This document shows positions 41,486 to 50,836 of a stretch of DNA of 64,000 bases, one piece after another; position 1 is the first letter of the stretch; every line of letters starts with the position of its first letter. The DNA comes from BS750m-G69 sp964441235 (GTDB taxonomy: Bacteria; Fidelibacterota; UBA2242). The notes beneath the pieces are model-generated. The model was not told the DNA's origin and ran no database searches. It saw only the letters and a list, made by a program, of their open reading frames with translations. The stretch covers positions 1 to 64,000 of the forward strand of contig CAYTUQ010000007.1 in assembly GCA_964441235.1 (NCBI GenBank), given 5' to 3'. The position numbers and the translations under genes are program-made.

Positions 41486-43576
41486 TTACTTCAGTTGAGG
41501 GTTTTTAAAGCCCAAGGCTTTGAGTAATGGAATATTTAAATCATTACTTCCATTTTTAAAAAGGCCAAACCCTCCATAATAATCCCACATAGTCCAGGGA
41601 ATTCCATTTTGTTCTAAATAATCTCTTACAACTCTATACCAGTAAACCCTATCATCGTTACTGCTATTCTTCATATATGCACCCAACTCACCACAATATA
41701 TCGGCACATTTCTTTCCTTTTGGAAATCAATCGCAATATCCAGCATGTCTTGAATATGTTGAACTGTTCCATCATTTTTATAATTATTAAAAAGGTCTTC
41801 TACCCATGTATTAAAAAGCTTTTCAGGACAGCGAGGCATTCTTGAGACATCATAAGGAAATGGAACATTTTTAACTGGAGACATTGATGGATTTACCCAG
41901 GTTGCTCCCTGATGAGTAAAAAGAAATGGATCATAAAAATGAAATGTATAAATTAAATTTGTATCTTTATAGACAGGCATATATTGAAGATTATGGAAAC
42001 TATTCCAGTTAGCAGGCCCTACTATAATCGTGTGCTTTTTATCGACTTCTCTTATAGCATCTATAACCTGGCCCTGGATATTATTCCATAAACTATCAGA
42101 AATTCCGTGAGGTTCATTCAAAATCTCATAATAGATGAAATTTGATCGGTCTTTATAATGATCTGCAAGCTGTGTCCATACTGGTATTAAAACATCTTTA
42201 ATTTTAAGTGATGTGGAAACAGAAGGATCAAAAGAATGATTATCAAGAATCAGATTAATTCCTAAATCTTCTGCCCAATCTACAACTTGATCTAAATAAG
42301 ATAAAAATAAATTATCCAATATATAATTTGGTGCTCCATTTGTCATAAAGTGCAAATTTATTGGTAATCTTATTACATTGCATCCCAAACTTTTTATATT
42401 TTTAAGGTCGTTTTTAGTAAATTTTGTAAACTGAATCTGTTTGGGGCCGTTCCCCTGAAACCATCCTGTAAGATTAACACCTTTTTTAAATCTACTATCT
42501 GCAAAAGTATTCAATTGGACCTCATAAGAACCATCCTTGTTTCTCGTTATTTCATTCAGAGTAATCGTGCGAGGGGCATTGTAAAGGGCTCTTACTGAAT
42601 CCGGATTGTTCACTTTATGTAAAAAATCAGCCCATCCCATAAACCAGGTCCACTGAGGTTGCTCATTAATTATCTCAGGAGTTGGCATCTGTCCAATTTC
42701 TCCCAAGGCGATAGGTTTTCCTTGGGCCAGCTCTAGTAATTCATCATGGTGACTTTGTTTATAGTCATTATGATACACATCTGAAGCAAGGACATCGACA
42801 TATTCTATGCCCGGGAAATAATCTTTGTATGCATAGGCTTCATCACGGGGTATGCTTCGCGGCGCATTGGCGTTCCATACCCATAGCAGATTATTCAATT
42901 GGTGGTGATTGGTAAAGTAGTCATACATCATCTTCCACAATTTCACAAAACCTTGTTCGCCGGGATGCTGACACCACCAGAACCAGACGCCATTCATTTC
43001 GTGATAGGGACGCCATAAAACAGGAATGTGCGCCTCTTGTAATTGTTTGAGATATTTCGCTACATTATCTGCCTGGGTGCGCCACTGATTATCTAATTCT
43101 GTTCCAGGCGTGGTCAGGGAATCCCATTCGGGTTGGGGTACCTTATTCTCCATCACCCAAATACTCTCCCTACCACAGGAATCCCCGTCCGTGGGATAGC
43201 AACAGTGCCACATCAAGGTGATGATGTGACCTTTTTGGTGCATTTCGATTGCTTTATCAATCATCCCCTGCCTTACACTATCGGGGTCTTTCCCTCTAAA
43301 ATAGAAACCAAAGTCGCTTCCCCAGACCACGGGATAGTGCCCCGTCATTTGTTTCACTTCCTCGTTATACCTGGCTGGCAAATGAGTATAATTATGATGA
43401 CCGGATAGAATATACTTGCCGCTAATCTGGTACAGAAAATCCAGCAATGCTTTTGCTTCTTTAGTTGCCTTTGGATTCACAGGACCTGGATGTTTGTAGG
43501 TATCCGCACAATTAACGAATCCAATAAACATAATTATTAATAGAGAAATAAATGCTTGAATGATTTTACTACTCAT
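41486..43576 (-). CDS. Bimodular GH26-GH5 beta-mannanase/beta-glycanase
   Basis: About 696 residues from the ATG at 43576 (GGAGG upstream; a longer frame opens at 43618). N-terminal signal, then a GH26 domain (about 35-325) with VVWGSDFGFY, RPYHEMNGVWFWW (acid/base Glu) and IALGEIGQMP (nucleophile Glu). A GH5 domain follows (about 355-690) with GVNLTGWF, YYEILNEPHG (acid/base) and IYCGELGAY (nucleophile). GH26 is dominated by beta-1,4-mannanases. Two endo-acting modules in one secreted chain suggest attack on mixed gluco- or galactomannan. It is a key clue to the locus substrate. Confidence 0.93.
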   Translation of the reverse strand: MSSKIIQAFISLLIIMFIGFVNCADTYKHPGPVNPKATKEAKALLDFLYQISGKYILSGHHNYTHLPARYNEEVKQMTGHYPVVWGSDFGFYFRGKDPDSVRQGMIDKAIEMHQKGHIITLMWHCCYPTDGDSCGRESIWVMENKVPQPEWDSLTTPGTELDNQWRTQADNVAKYLKQLQEAHIPVLWRPYHEMNGVWFWWCQHPGEQGFVKLWKMMYDYFTNHHQLNNLLWVWNANAPRSIPRDEAYAYKDYFPGIEYVDVLASDVYHNDYKQSHHDELLELAQGKPIALGEIGQMPTPEIINEQPQWTWFMGWADFLHKVNNPDSVRALYNAPRTITLNEITRNKDGSYEVQLNTFADSRFKKGVNLTGWFQGNGPKQIQFTKFTKNDLKNIKSLGCNVIRLPINLHFMTNGAPNYILDNLFLSYLDQVVDWAEDLGINLILDNHSFDPSVSTSLKIKDVLIPVWTQLADHYKDRSNFIYYEILNEPHGISDSLWNNIQGQVIDAIREVDKKHTIIVGPANWNSFHNLQYMPVYKDTNLIYTFHFYDPFLFTHQGATWVNPSMSPVKNVPFPYDVSRMPRCPEKLFNTWVEDLFNNYKNDGTVQHIQDMLDIAIDFQKERNVPIYCGELGAYMKNSSNDDRVYWYRVVRDYLEQNGIPWTMWDYYGGFGLFKNGSNDLNIPLLKALGFKNPQLK

Positions 43577-43624
43577 AATTGACCTCCGTGATTTAGAAAA
43601 AAGGATTTTACCGTTCATTTCGAA

Positions 43625-45403
43625 CTACTCAGCTTTGAATACGCGGTAGTTATGCGGCCATATACCTATATCAAAAACCATCTTATTATTTTCTTTGTGG
43701 CCTCTTATTTCCTGATTTGAAAGCATATCAATTAGTTTATTGAATTTTTCATCCAATATAATCTTCACATCCGTGTTATGTTCTTTAAAAGAATGAATGA
43801 TAAAGGTATTGTTGTTATACACAAACAGACTCACCTTGCTGGGACTCTCCGTATACACGAAGAAATTTTTCATCAATATCCTTTTGATAGCAGTGAGTAT
43901 TTCTTTAGGGAATTCGTACAATTCGCCAAAGTTATCCGGAATAGTGAGCACATAAAGTTTACCGTTGGCATAACTGGCTTGGTGGAGAATGGGATAGCCG
44001 ACGCCGTTGTCCAGAGCAGTGATGAGTTCCCAGGAATCATTGGTGGCATACCGAAGCTGGGGAATCAAAACATCGTTTTCGGACGTGTAGACATCCCGCC
44101 AGTTGTAAAACCTGTGCACCAGTGCCTTTTTGTCGGTATACTCCAGTTCGACAATATCTTCAATGCCTTTGCCCTGAAGCACTCTATAGAGTCCAGATGT
44201 GATAATAACATCTTTTCCCTTAACCAGTTGACCTTTGATTTTTTCTATGATGTTTTTATCAAAGCTGGCCTGCTCTGTCAGGAAGATGATGTCTTCATCG
44301 TAGGGGAATTCGGGTGTGATGTCTATGGGAATGCCCAGCATCCCGATGTAATTGGGCAGAAAATCCTCGCCATGAGAGTGATAGGGTTTATAGCTTTTAA
44401 TACCCACTGGCTCACCCAATTTATCAAAGAAGCTGTCAATTTTCTCCAGACTATATCCGGCAACCGGTGTAACGACACTTAAGGGTTTGAATGATCCATC
44501 TTCCTGTGGAACTGATTCAAGCAATGCACCAAAGCAAAACAACGTCAGCTCTCTGGCTTTAGCGAACATGGTCAGACAAATCTGTTCTGCATAACGATCA
44601 AGGTATCGACGGCTATAAGGATCGACCCAGCCACCGCCATTCCTGCCCGGAGCGATATTTTCAAAATACCGCATGATGGCATAGCTTTCATAAGCTTGTA
44701 AATGCTGATGGGTGTAGACAGGGTCTCTGGTTTCCGTACCGGTATAGATCATGTCAAATAACTCGGGTTGTTCCTCTAAATGGTATCCAGTGTATTGAAA
44801 ATGATCATACCAGTTCGGATATTTGATAATCATTTTAACATCTGGGTTAACCTTTTTAGCTGGTTTGATGACAAGATTCTTGGAAACCTCTTCCATCTGA
44901 TCCAGACGAAAGTCTGTCCAGCTCTTATCACCTTTGGCTTTGATACACAACTCACACTTGCAGTTTGTAAAAAAGAAATCATCCAACATTATCTCATCAA
45001 ACAAGCTGGCAGTATACTCAACGATTTCTTTTATCTTTTTTCGATGTTCTGGGTTTGTATAACAAAAGGATTCAAATTGTCGGACATCGCTCCAGACATA
45101 GGTGATCCCACCCGAAGTTTGAACGCCCCGATCCTTAAAAAACTTTTTCGCTTTTAACATAGTCTCTTTTTCAACCGTTGTCCCTCCCCGAAAGGTTTCA
45201 AGATAGACTTTGTCAATATTCAGATATTTATCGAGCAGGTTATAATTCTTCTCAAGCCAATTCAAATCAGCCATTTTTTTAACATCACGAGCAGGGCAGT
45301 AGACGGCAAGTTTAAAATTTTTATAGTTGTCTTTTGCTAATAAAGGTTGCGAAATAAGAGTAAGACATATAAAGCCTAAAACTATTTTTACTTTTGGGTT
45401 CAT
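43625..45403 (-). CDS. Secreted TIM-barrel hydrolase-like protein, uncharacterised
   Basis: 592 residues, signal peptide about 1-23. The N-terminal 350 residues look like a (beta/alpha)8 glycoside-hydrolase-type barrel: FKLAVYCPARDV, DKVYLETFRGGT, SGGITYVWSD, EIMLDDFFFTNCKC (acidic pair at a strand end plus a C-x-C-x-x-C), MIIKYPNWYDH. The C-terminal part is beta-rich. I do not recognise a numbered GH family. GGAG lies before the ATG. It is 49 bp upstream of the GH26-GH5 gene, so probably co-expressed. Confidence 0.6.
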   Translation of the reverse strand: MNPKVKIVLGFICLTLISQPLLAKDNYKNFKLAVYCPARDVKKMADLNWLEKNYNLLDKYLNIDKVYLETFRGGTTVEKETMLKAKKFFKDRGVQTSGGITYVWSDVRQFESFCYTNPEHRKKIKEIVEYTASLFDEIMLDDFFFTNCKCELCIKAKGDKSWTDFRLDQMEEVSKNLVIKPAKKVNPDVKMIIKYPNWYDHFQYTGYHLEEQPELFDMIYTGTETRDPVYTHQHLQAYESYAIMRYFENIAPGRNGGGWVDPYSRRYLDRYAEQICLTMFAKARELTLFCFGALLESVPQEDGSFKPLSVVTPVAGYSLEKIDSFFDKLGEPVGIKSYKPYHSHGEDFLPNYIGMLGIPIDITPEFPYDEDIIFLTEQASFDKNIIEKIKGQLVKGKDVIITSGLYRVLQGKGIEDIVELEYTDKKALVHRFYNWRDVYTSENDVLIPQLRYATNDSWELITALDNGVGYPILHQASYANGKLYVLTIPDNFGELYEFPKEILTAIKRILMKNFFVYTESPSKVSLFVYNNNTFIIHSFKEHNTDVKIILDEKFNKLIDMLSNQEIRGHKENNKMVFDIGIWPHNYRVFKAE

Positions 45404-45472
45404 TTCTGTTTCTCCTCTTTAATGGTTGTTCTGTTCAATTAAGGGGGTGTGATAATATAACCTTTAGGAGAT

Positions 45473-45515
45473 ATGTCGATCCATAGGATTCCCATGGAAA
45501 GACATCCCTCTGGGA
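45473..45515. repeat. Compact mini-hairpin array
   Basis: Outer stem ATGTC (45473-45477) with GACAT (45501-45505) encloses ATCCataGGAT (45479-45489) and TTCCcatGGAA (45489-45499). TCCCtctGGGA (45505-45515) follows directly. It has the same 4-3-4 architecture as the element at 168-230. It is the only distinct feature of the 246-bp gap 45404-45649. Confidence 0.7.
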
Positions 45516-45649
45516 AGAAGAAATAAAATGGATTTTTGTATTATTCTAAGTTCAATCGCCATACGGGTCTCCGAAAAAATATTATGAATATAATTCATTA
45601 AATGGTAATTAGTTTTTTCTCACCCCATAAACATATATTTTTTTCACCT

Positions 45650-46303
45650 TTATTTCTCTTTTACCAGAATCGTATTATTGACTTTGATTAATTCACCTTT
45701 TTCTAAGCCGGCTGCTATTGCTTCTTCGTATTGGGATTGAACTTTTTCCAGTGTAACCTTACCTTTCAAGACCTCATCTAAAGTACCGTCTGCATTTTGA
45801 TCAACAATTACGATGATCTGAGGAGACACCACCGGACGTTTGTCAATAATTTTAAATTCATTAAAAGGTCGAGCATTTGTGGATTGGAAACTTCTAATTT
45901 CAAGGTGGAAGTCATAGTTTTCGTACACGTATCGATTGATGGTTGGAAGTCGTTCCTGTAATTTGTCTTCCTTGGTGACCATATCGAGGCCATATTCGTA
46001 AATCCTTTGTGCTTCGTTCAGACTCACTTCTCCAAGAAGGATACAATCTATTATTCGATCCTGGTCAAAATCAGCAGCCATAAAATTTTCCCCAATAAGC
46101 TCGTTGTAGGATTCCGTTCTATCCTCAGAGGAAATAGACCGGATGCGATAAGTCTCGTCCTTGAAGTTGAACCTGTACTGCGATGTACTGAGTTGGGGCT
46201 TCTGAGTCGCACATCCGTAAAGCATGAAAATAATCAAAAGGAATCCTAAGAAAAATGTGGATACCCGCTTTAATTGGTTAATAATGAAATTTGCTTTCCC
46301 CAT
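45650..46303 (-). CDS. Lipoprotein with EF-hand-like calcium loops
   Basis: 217 residues; hydrophobic signal with lipobox LYGC (Cys ~31). Two acidic loops, DFDQDRIID (about 98-106) and DQNADGTLDE (about 168-177), look like EF-hand or dockerin-type calcium sites, each followed by a short helix that resembles the other (LGEVSLNEAQRIYEYGL and LKGKVTLEKVQSQYEEAI), so the protein is an internal repeat. AGGAG precedes the ATG. Function unknown; it heads the minus-strand run towards the mannanase. Confidence 0.6.
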   Translation of the reverse strand: MGKANFIINQLKRVSTFFLGFLLIIFMLYGCATQKPQLSTSQYRFNFKDETYRIRSISSEDRTESYNELIGENFMAADFDQDRIIDCILLGEVSLNEAQRIYEYGLDMVTKEDKLQERLPTINRYVYENYDFHLEIRSFQSTNARPFNEFKIIDKRPVVSPQIIVIVDQNADGTLDEVLKGKVTLEKVQSQYEEAIAAGLEKGELIKVNNTILVKEK

Positions 46304-46405
46304 TGTTTTTCTCCTGTAAATTTGTTTAATAATTTATTAGGAGCAGAGGAAAGAAACCTGATCCCATTATTTCAAACAACTTTAGTTTATACAATTGAAT
46401 TTTCC

Positions 46406-49400
46406 TTATTTCAATAGTAAACACTTTTTGGTAATTTCATAATAATCCGCTTGCATTCGGAAAAAATAAAGACCCGATGCCATATCCGAACCATCCCAGG
46501 AGATCATATATTGTCCAGCATCCCGCTGTGAGTCGATCAGGATTTCGATTAGTTGGCCGTTTGCATTAAAAATGGCAATAGTGACATGGCTGGGTTTAAC
46601 CACATCGTATTGAATCGTTGTGGTCGAGTTAAACGGGTTAGGATAATTAGGATATAAGTTGAATGTCTGTGGTATCTGCTCAAAATCATAAATATACAGA
46701 AATTTATGAATAACAATATTCACTGTATCTGCAATCAGTCCAGATGAAGATGCAATGATCTGGGCTATTCCTGCGTTCCTATTTGCCTTGAAGATTATAT
46801 CAGCAATGCCGTTATTCGCTGCCACTGGATTGGTGCCCTCTATTGTTCCAGTACCTTCCAGCGTATATGTAATCGAATTGTCAGCCTGGGTGCAAATTCG
46901 GCCCTGTGCGTCTAAAACAAAACAGGTAATCTGTGAAGTGTAAGAGGTGTCGCTATAAAGCTCAGTCGGGTAAGCCATTAATTCCAGCCTTTCAGGTATA
47001 TCACCATTCTCAGCTGGTTGAACGATAAAAGCTAGATCCAATAAATCTTGTGAGAGCTGTGGAATTTGATCGATCAATTGACCGTCCTGACTCACGCGGA
47101 AATTCGTTTTAACTGTATCACCTGTCCAGGGATTTAACCACATAATTGAATATGAGGTATCGGGAAGTCCTTCCAGAGTGAACAACTGTCCCGAAACATA
47201 ATTACCATCAATATCCCGAATCCAGCCAAAGGCCATTGAGTCCGCTTTCATCGCATAAGCATCACATTCCGTGACGGATATGGATGCTTGACTTAAAGAA
47301 ATGTGTGCATAGTCAATGCTTTGAACGATTTGGGAAAAAGCATGCATTTGTTCCATCAAAGAGGGTGTGAATATCGATTTTGTGCCAAATTCCCACCATA
47401 TCGGTGTCGCCGCCAATCCATTAGCCCAACTTACCCAGAGGGCGTTATGATACATTCTCTCGTATTCATTTGAACCAGGAGAAAAATTGCCATAGTTGTT
47501 AGTATATCCAGCTTCACCAAAAATACCAGGTTTATCAAATTGATTCCAGAATTGGCGTGTAATATTTCTGTAAGTGCAGTAACTGCTTCTAATATGGTCA
47601 TCTGGAAACAGGGCGCTCCAGCCTGTTTCATAAAGATGGACATTTGGCATATCACATATTTGATACCCTGCCATCCAGTAATTTTGAGAACCTCCACTTT
47701 TTGATATTGTTGTCGGTCTGTTAAAATAATCATTTTCTTTAAAATAACTATGAACCTTTTGTATCCACTCAAGTACTGCTGAATGATTTCCATACGCCCA
47801 ACCATCAGTCCCATTTATCTCATTTACAATTTCCCAGATTCCCATACTGCGGGAATATCCCCATCGGGCAATAATATACCGATACAATTTTTTCTGATAT
47901 TCCCATGACAGTGAATCAGAATAGAATTCACTTGCCGCACATATTTCTTTAAAGGCATTCTCTTCCCAACCATTGTACCCCCAAACATTTTTATCCAGAA
48001 CATCATGCGGCCATAAGGCAAACATCATTTTCAGATCTCTTGCCTCTGCCCAATTTAATATCTCGTCCACTCTTGCACATTTATCCTGATCATAATATCC
48101 GATACCAGTCCTTGCAGATTCTATTTGATGAATACCTCCTCCGTTACCGCCATTATCATAATTCCCATTCCAATAACCAAAAATATTAACACCGGATTCC
48201 TCCAGCAGGTTTAATCCCTCAGTATTAACTCCCCATGGATAATAAGCACCTACACCATAAAATGAAGTACCATCATGATAAACTAAATAATGAGGATTAT
48301 CAGGAGAAACATTTAAACAGCCATGGTAATCGGATTCAATTGCTGTAAAAGTATGTTTTACATTTTCCCCGGTTCCATCCACATCTTTAGCAAAGACCTG
48401 GTACTCCCACTCCCCGACTAAATAAGGTGAAAATCTGACCTTCCATTCATCTTTATTATTATAATTATCATAAAATGTATTTACCCATGTGGTATCACCT
48501 TCCGGAGATAAAAAATAGGCATGAACATCTATCTCTTCAGGATTATATGGATTTGCATAAGAAGCATAATCCAGTCTCAATTTAATCTCAAATTTTTCAT
48601 ACTTGCCGATAGTGTCTGAATTTACCTCTGTAACTTCTACCTCTGGAATAGTACCGGTAGTATATGTCTTGCAACTTACTTCTGGAGATGCAGCATGTTC
48701 TTCTCCTAAGGTATCTACTGCTGTAACTTTATAATAATACCATGTATAATTTTCAAATCCACTATCATTATATACTTTTAAAGTAGTATCTCCAATGAAT
48801 GTCTCACTATCGCAGGAAAAACCGCTTACTGTGTCCCTATATATATTATAATAATCAGTAGCCTCTTCCTTACTACATTCCCAGGATAAATTAACTACCT
48901 GATTCTCAGCATCAAAGTTGGCAGTTAAATCGCTTATATTAATAGAAAAGCCGGCAATTTTGAAATCGTCAAAATAAACGGTACCCTGTTTGGAAATCAA
49001 ACTACCACCGTCAAAATGGAACACTACCCGCTCACAATAGCCACCGGAATAATTGCTAATAGTGATTGTATAGGTATGCCAGGCATTATCACCGGGAATA
49101 TTACCAACATTTTGGAAGTTTTCATTACCGTTGTTATACTCCGGTTTAATGGCAAACTGAATGGTTTTATCGGATTTTATCGACAGGATAATTTTCGGAT
49201 TAATAGATACATCAATATTCTCCGGTGGGATAAAATAAAAAGCCGGCCAATCCGCTACACCGCTACGAGTATAGTCAATTTTAAGATAACCGTCAACCTC
49301 ACTTAAATTAAAGACATTGGGATACCAGTCGTTCCACCATAGTGTGTCGACTTCCCCATTCCAGGTTATATCTAAAGTTCCATCCTCAAAATCATCGGTA

Positions 49401-49465
49401 AAACCAGGAATCTGTGAAAACAATGGCACCGCAAGAACTAATAGTATTGTAATTGCCTTTTTCAC
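46406..49465 (-). CDS. Secreted multidomain DUF5060-type glycoside hydrolase with C-terminal sorting domain
   Basis: 1019 residues. Signal peptide (about 1-18), a CBM-like beta-sandwich (about 20-175), an Fn3 domain (about 178-268), a DUF5060 N-domain (about 275-375), then a GH5-like barrel (about 390-760) with SFYGVGAYYPWG, MGIWEIVNEING (acid/base Glu) and KPGIFGEAGYTNNY (nucleophile Glu). A further Ig-like domain and a FlgD/Por-type C-terminus (LYPNYPNPFNSTT) close it. Initiation is GTG, eight bases after AGGAGG. The final domain suggests export by a type IX-like route and surface display or release. The substrate is unproven. Confidence 0.87.
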   Translation of the reverse strand: MKKAITILLVLAVPLFSQIPGFTDDFEDGTLDITWNGEVDTLWWNDWYPNVFNLSEVDGYLKIDYTRSGVADWPAFYFIPPENIDVSINPKIILSIKSDKTIQFAIKPEYNNGNENFQNVGNIPGDNAWHTYTITISNYSGGYCERVVFHFDGGSLISKQGTVYFDDFKIAGFSINISDLTANFDAENQVVNLSWECSKEEATDYYNIYRDTVSGFSCDSETFIGDTTLKVYNDSGFENYTWYYYKVTAVDTLGEEHAASPEVSCKTYTTGTIPEVEVTEVNSDTIGKYEKFEIKLRLDYASYANPYNPEEIDVHAYFLSPEGDTTWVNTFYDNYNNKDEWKVRFSPYLVGEWEYQVFAKDVDGTGENVKHTFTAIESDYHGCLNVSPDNPHYLVYHDGTSFYGVGAYYPWGVNTEGLNLLEESGVNIFGYWNGNYDNGGNGGGIHQIESARTGIGYYDQDKCARVDEILNWAEARDLKMMFALWPHDVLDKNVWGYNGWEENAFKEICAASEFYSDSLSWEYQKKLYRYIIARWGYSRSMGIWEIVNEINGTDGWAYGNHSAVLEWIQKVHSYFKENDYFNRPTTISKSGGSQNYWMAGYQICDMPNVHLYETGWSALFPDDHIRSSYCTYRNITRQFWNQFDKPGIFGEAGYTNNYGNFSPGSNEYERMYHNALWVSWANGLAATPIWWEFGTKSIFTPSLMEQMHAFSQIVQSIDYAHISLSQASISVTECDAYAMKADSMAFGWIRDIDGNYVSGQLFTLEGLPDTSYSIMWLNPWTGDTVKTNFRVSQDGQLIDQIPQLSQDLLDLAFIVQPAENGDIPERLELMAYPTELYSDTSYTSQITCFVLDAQGRICTQADNSITYTLEGTGTIEGTNPVAANNGIADIIFKANRNAGIAQIIASSSGLIADTVNIVIHKFLYIYDFEQIPQTFNLYPNYPNPFNSTTTIQYDVVKPSHVTIAIFNANGQLIEILIDSQRDAGQYMISWDGSDMASGLYFFRMQADYYEITKKCLLLK

Positions 49466-49495
49466 CTTTGTTTCCTCCTTTTAAATCCAATTATC

Positions 49496-50731
49496 CTATT
49501 CGATTTCATGTTGATTAAATTCAGAACCAACATTGAAATGCAATGCGGCACAATACTTTCCTCTCAAATATTCCATCGCATAAAAGGAAGCCTGAATCGC
49601 TCCCAGCGGACGAATGGCTAATCCCAGCGTCTTCCCGTCGATCATGCGTTGAAGCACAGGCTTTGAGATTGTAATCAGGTTTTTGCTGCCTCGTGCTTCG
49701 GACACATCGACATCAATAATCATCTGGGAATTCAGGACCTTCTCTAAGGGTTGCCCGTTGCAGAACGTATTCAAAGTAACTCCTTTTTGATCCCAGTGGG
49801 GATTCCCACCCAGAATCTCGACAACTCGTACCATTCCAAAGTCTTTCTTTATAGAAGCCGAGCGCTGGGATGAAAAGGTCGTTAATTCCAACAAACCTGA
49901 ACCAACCACTCGCTTGCCGGCAAACTTGCTTAGGTCCCAGCGCAAGATGTTGATCTGTGACCCGCTGACAGCAAGAAGGTCTATTCTTCGGCCGCTATCC
50001 TGAGCGTACCAATCATTGAAATTCATACCAGGGTATTCCAGATCAATTATACAATCCTGTGCAACTTGAATATGATGCTCGAATGTTTTAACATCCGGAA
50101 TAGGGGGATGATAAGGAACCTGAACACCTTTATCCGGTCCGACCGAATCTATGTTTACAATGTTCACCTTAAAATAGTCCACATCAACACGGTACTTCTC
50201 AAGTCCCCAATCCATGAGGGCAAGCTGTCCGTAAACTCTGTCACCCGGTTTTGCATCAAAGTTATGGGTAGTAAAACTGATAGTATGCCAATTCACCGTA
50301 TCGGGAATATCGAATTCCATGAGATGCGTATGAAAATCTGTTGTTCTTTGAGTATTGAGATGAAGATTCACGCGGCGCGGCGCACGATTAACCCGAATTT
50401 GGGCTTCAATTCGAAATTCATAATTGGATTTACTCAAGAGACTTAAGTCAAAATCTGCTGAAACATACCGCCTGATCAATGCCCACCAGATACCCCGCTG
50501 ATCCTTAGTAGCATCAACAAAAATAGATGCATAGCCATCCTTTTGCTGAAACTTCATAGTTGCCAATCCATCCCCTGTATAGAAGGTCCAGCCGTTAAGT
50601 GCACTTGAATCCAGGGTTATGGAAGTATCGTTAAACTCATCAAGGAATTGAGCTGATATTCTTCCGGCAAGAAGGAAAATGATAATTAGAATTATGACGC
50701 CCTGTTTCGACCTGAAATATTTCTTTATCAT
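49496..50731 (-). CDS. Secreted protein with CBM-like and DNRLRE-like domains
   Basis: 411 residues from the ATG at 50731, placed by GGGAG upstream. Signal peptide about 1-27; a CBM-like sandwich (about 30-195) with RAPRRVNLHLNTQRTTDFH; then a DNRLRE-like domain (about 235-400) with INILRWDLSKFAGKRVVGS and LGLAIRPLGAI. DNRLRE modules are found in cell-surface adhesins and glycan-locus proteins. It is the intact paralogue of the IS-split gene at 32-36 kb. Both copies stand at the 3' end of a gene block that also holds GH105 and RraA genes. Confidence 0.7.
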   Translation of the reverse strand: MIKKYFRSKQGVIILIIIFLLAGRISAQFLDEFNDTSITLDSSALNGWTFYTGDGLATMKFQQKDGYASIFVDATKDQRGIWWALIRRYVSADFDLSLLSKSNYEFRIEAQIRVNRAPRRVNLHLNTQRTTDFHTHLMEFDIPDTVNWHTISFTTHNFDAKPGDRVYGQLALMDWGLEKYRVDVDYFKVNIVNIDSVGPDKGVQVPYHPPIPDVKTFEHHIQVAQDCIIDLEYPGMNFNDWYAQDSGRRIDLLAVSGSQINILRWDLSKFAGKRVVGSGLLELTTFSSQRSASIKKDFGMVRVVEILGGNPHWDQKGVTLNTFCNGQPLEKVLNSQMIIDVDVSEARGSKNLITISKPVLQRMIDGKTLGLAIRPLGAIQASFYAMEYLRGKYCAALHFNVGSEFNQHEIE

Positions 50732-50836
50732 TTTAACTCCCTTGCGAACAATTCGCTTCATCAATAGATTTGAGCTTTATTCGGACCTCTGGTAAATTTA
50801 TGGTGATGGGAACTTCCTGGTCGTTCCATAATTGAG

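Noticed and set aside
43778..44482. 234-codon plus-strand frame inside the minus-strand TIM-barrel gene
   Set aside because: It lies antisense to a gene with clear signal peptide and domain structure; no recognisable domain or ribosome-binding site.
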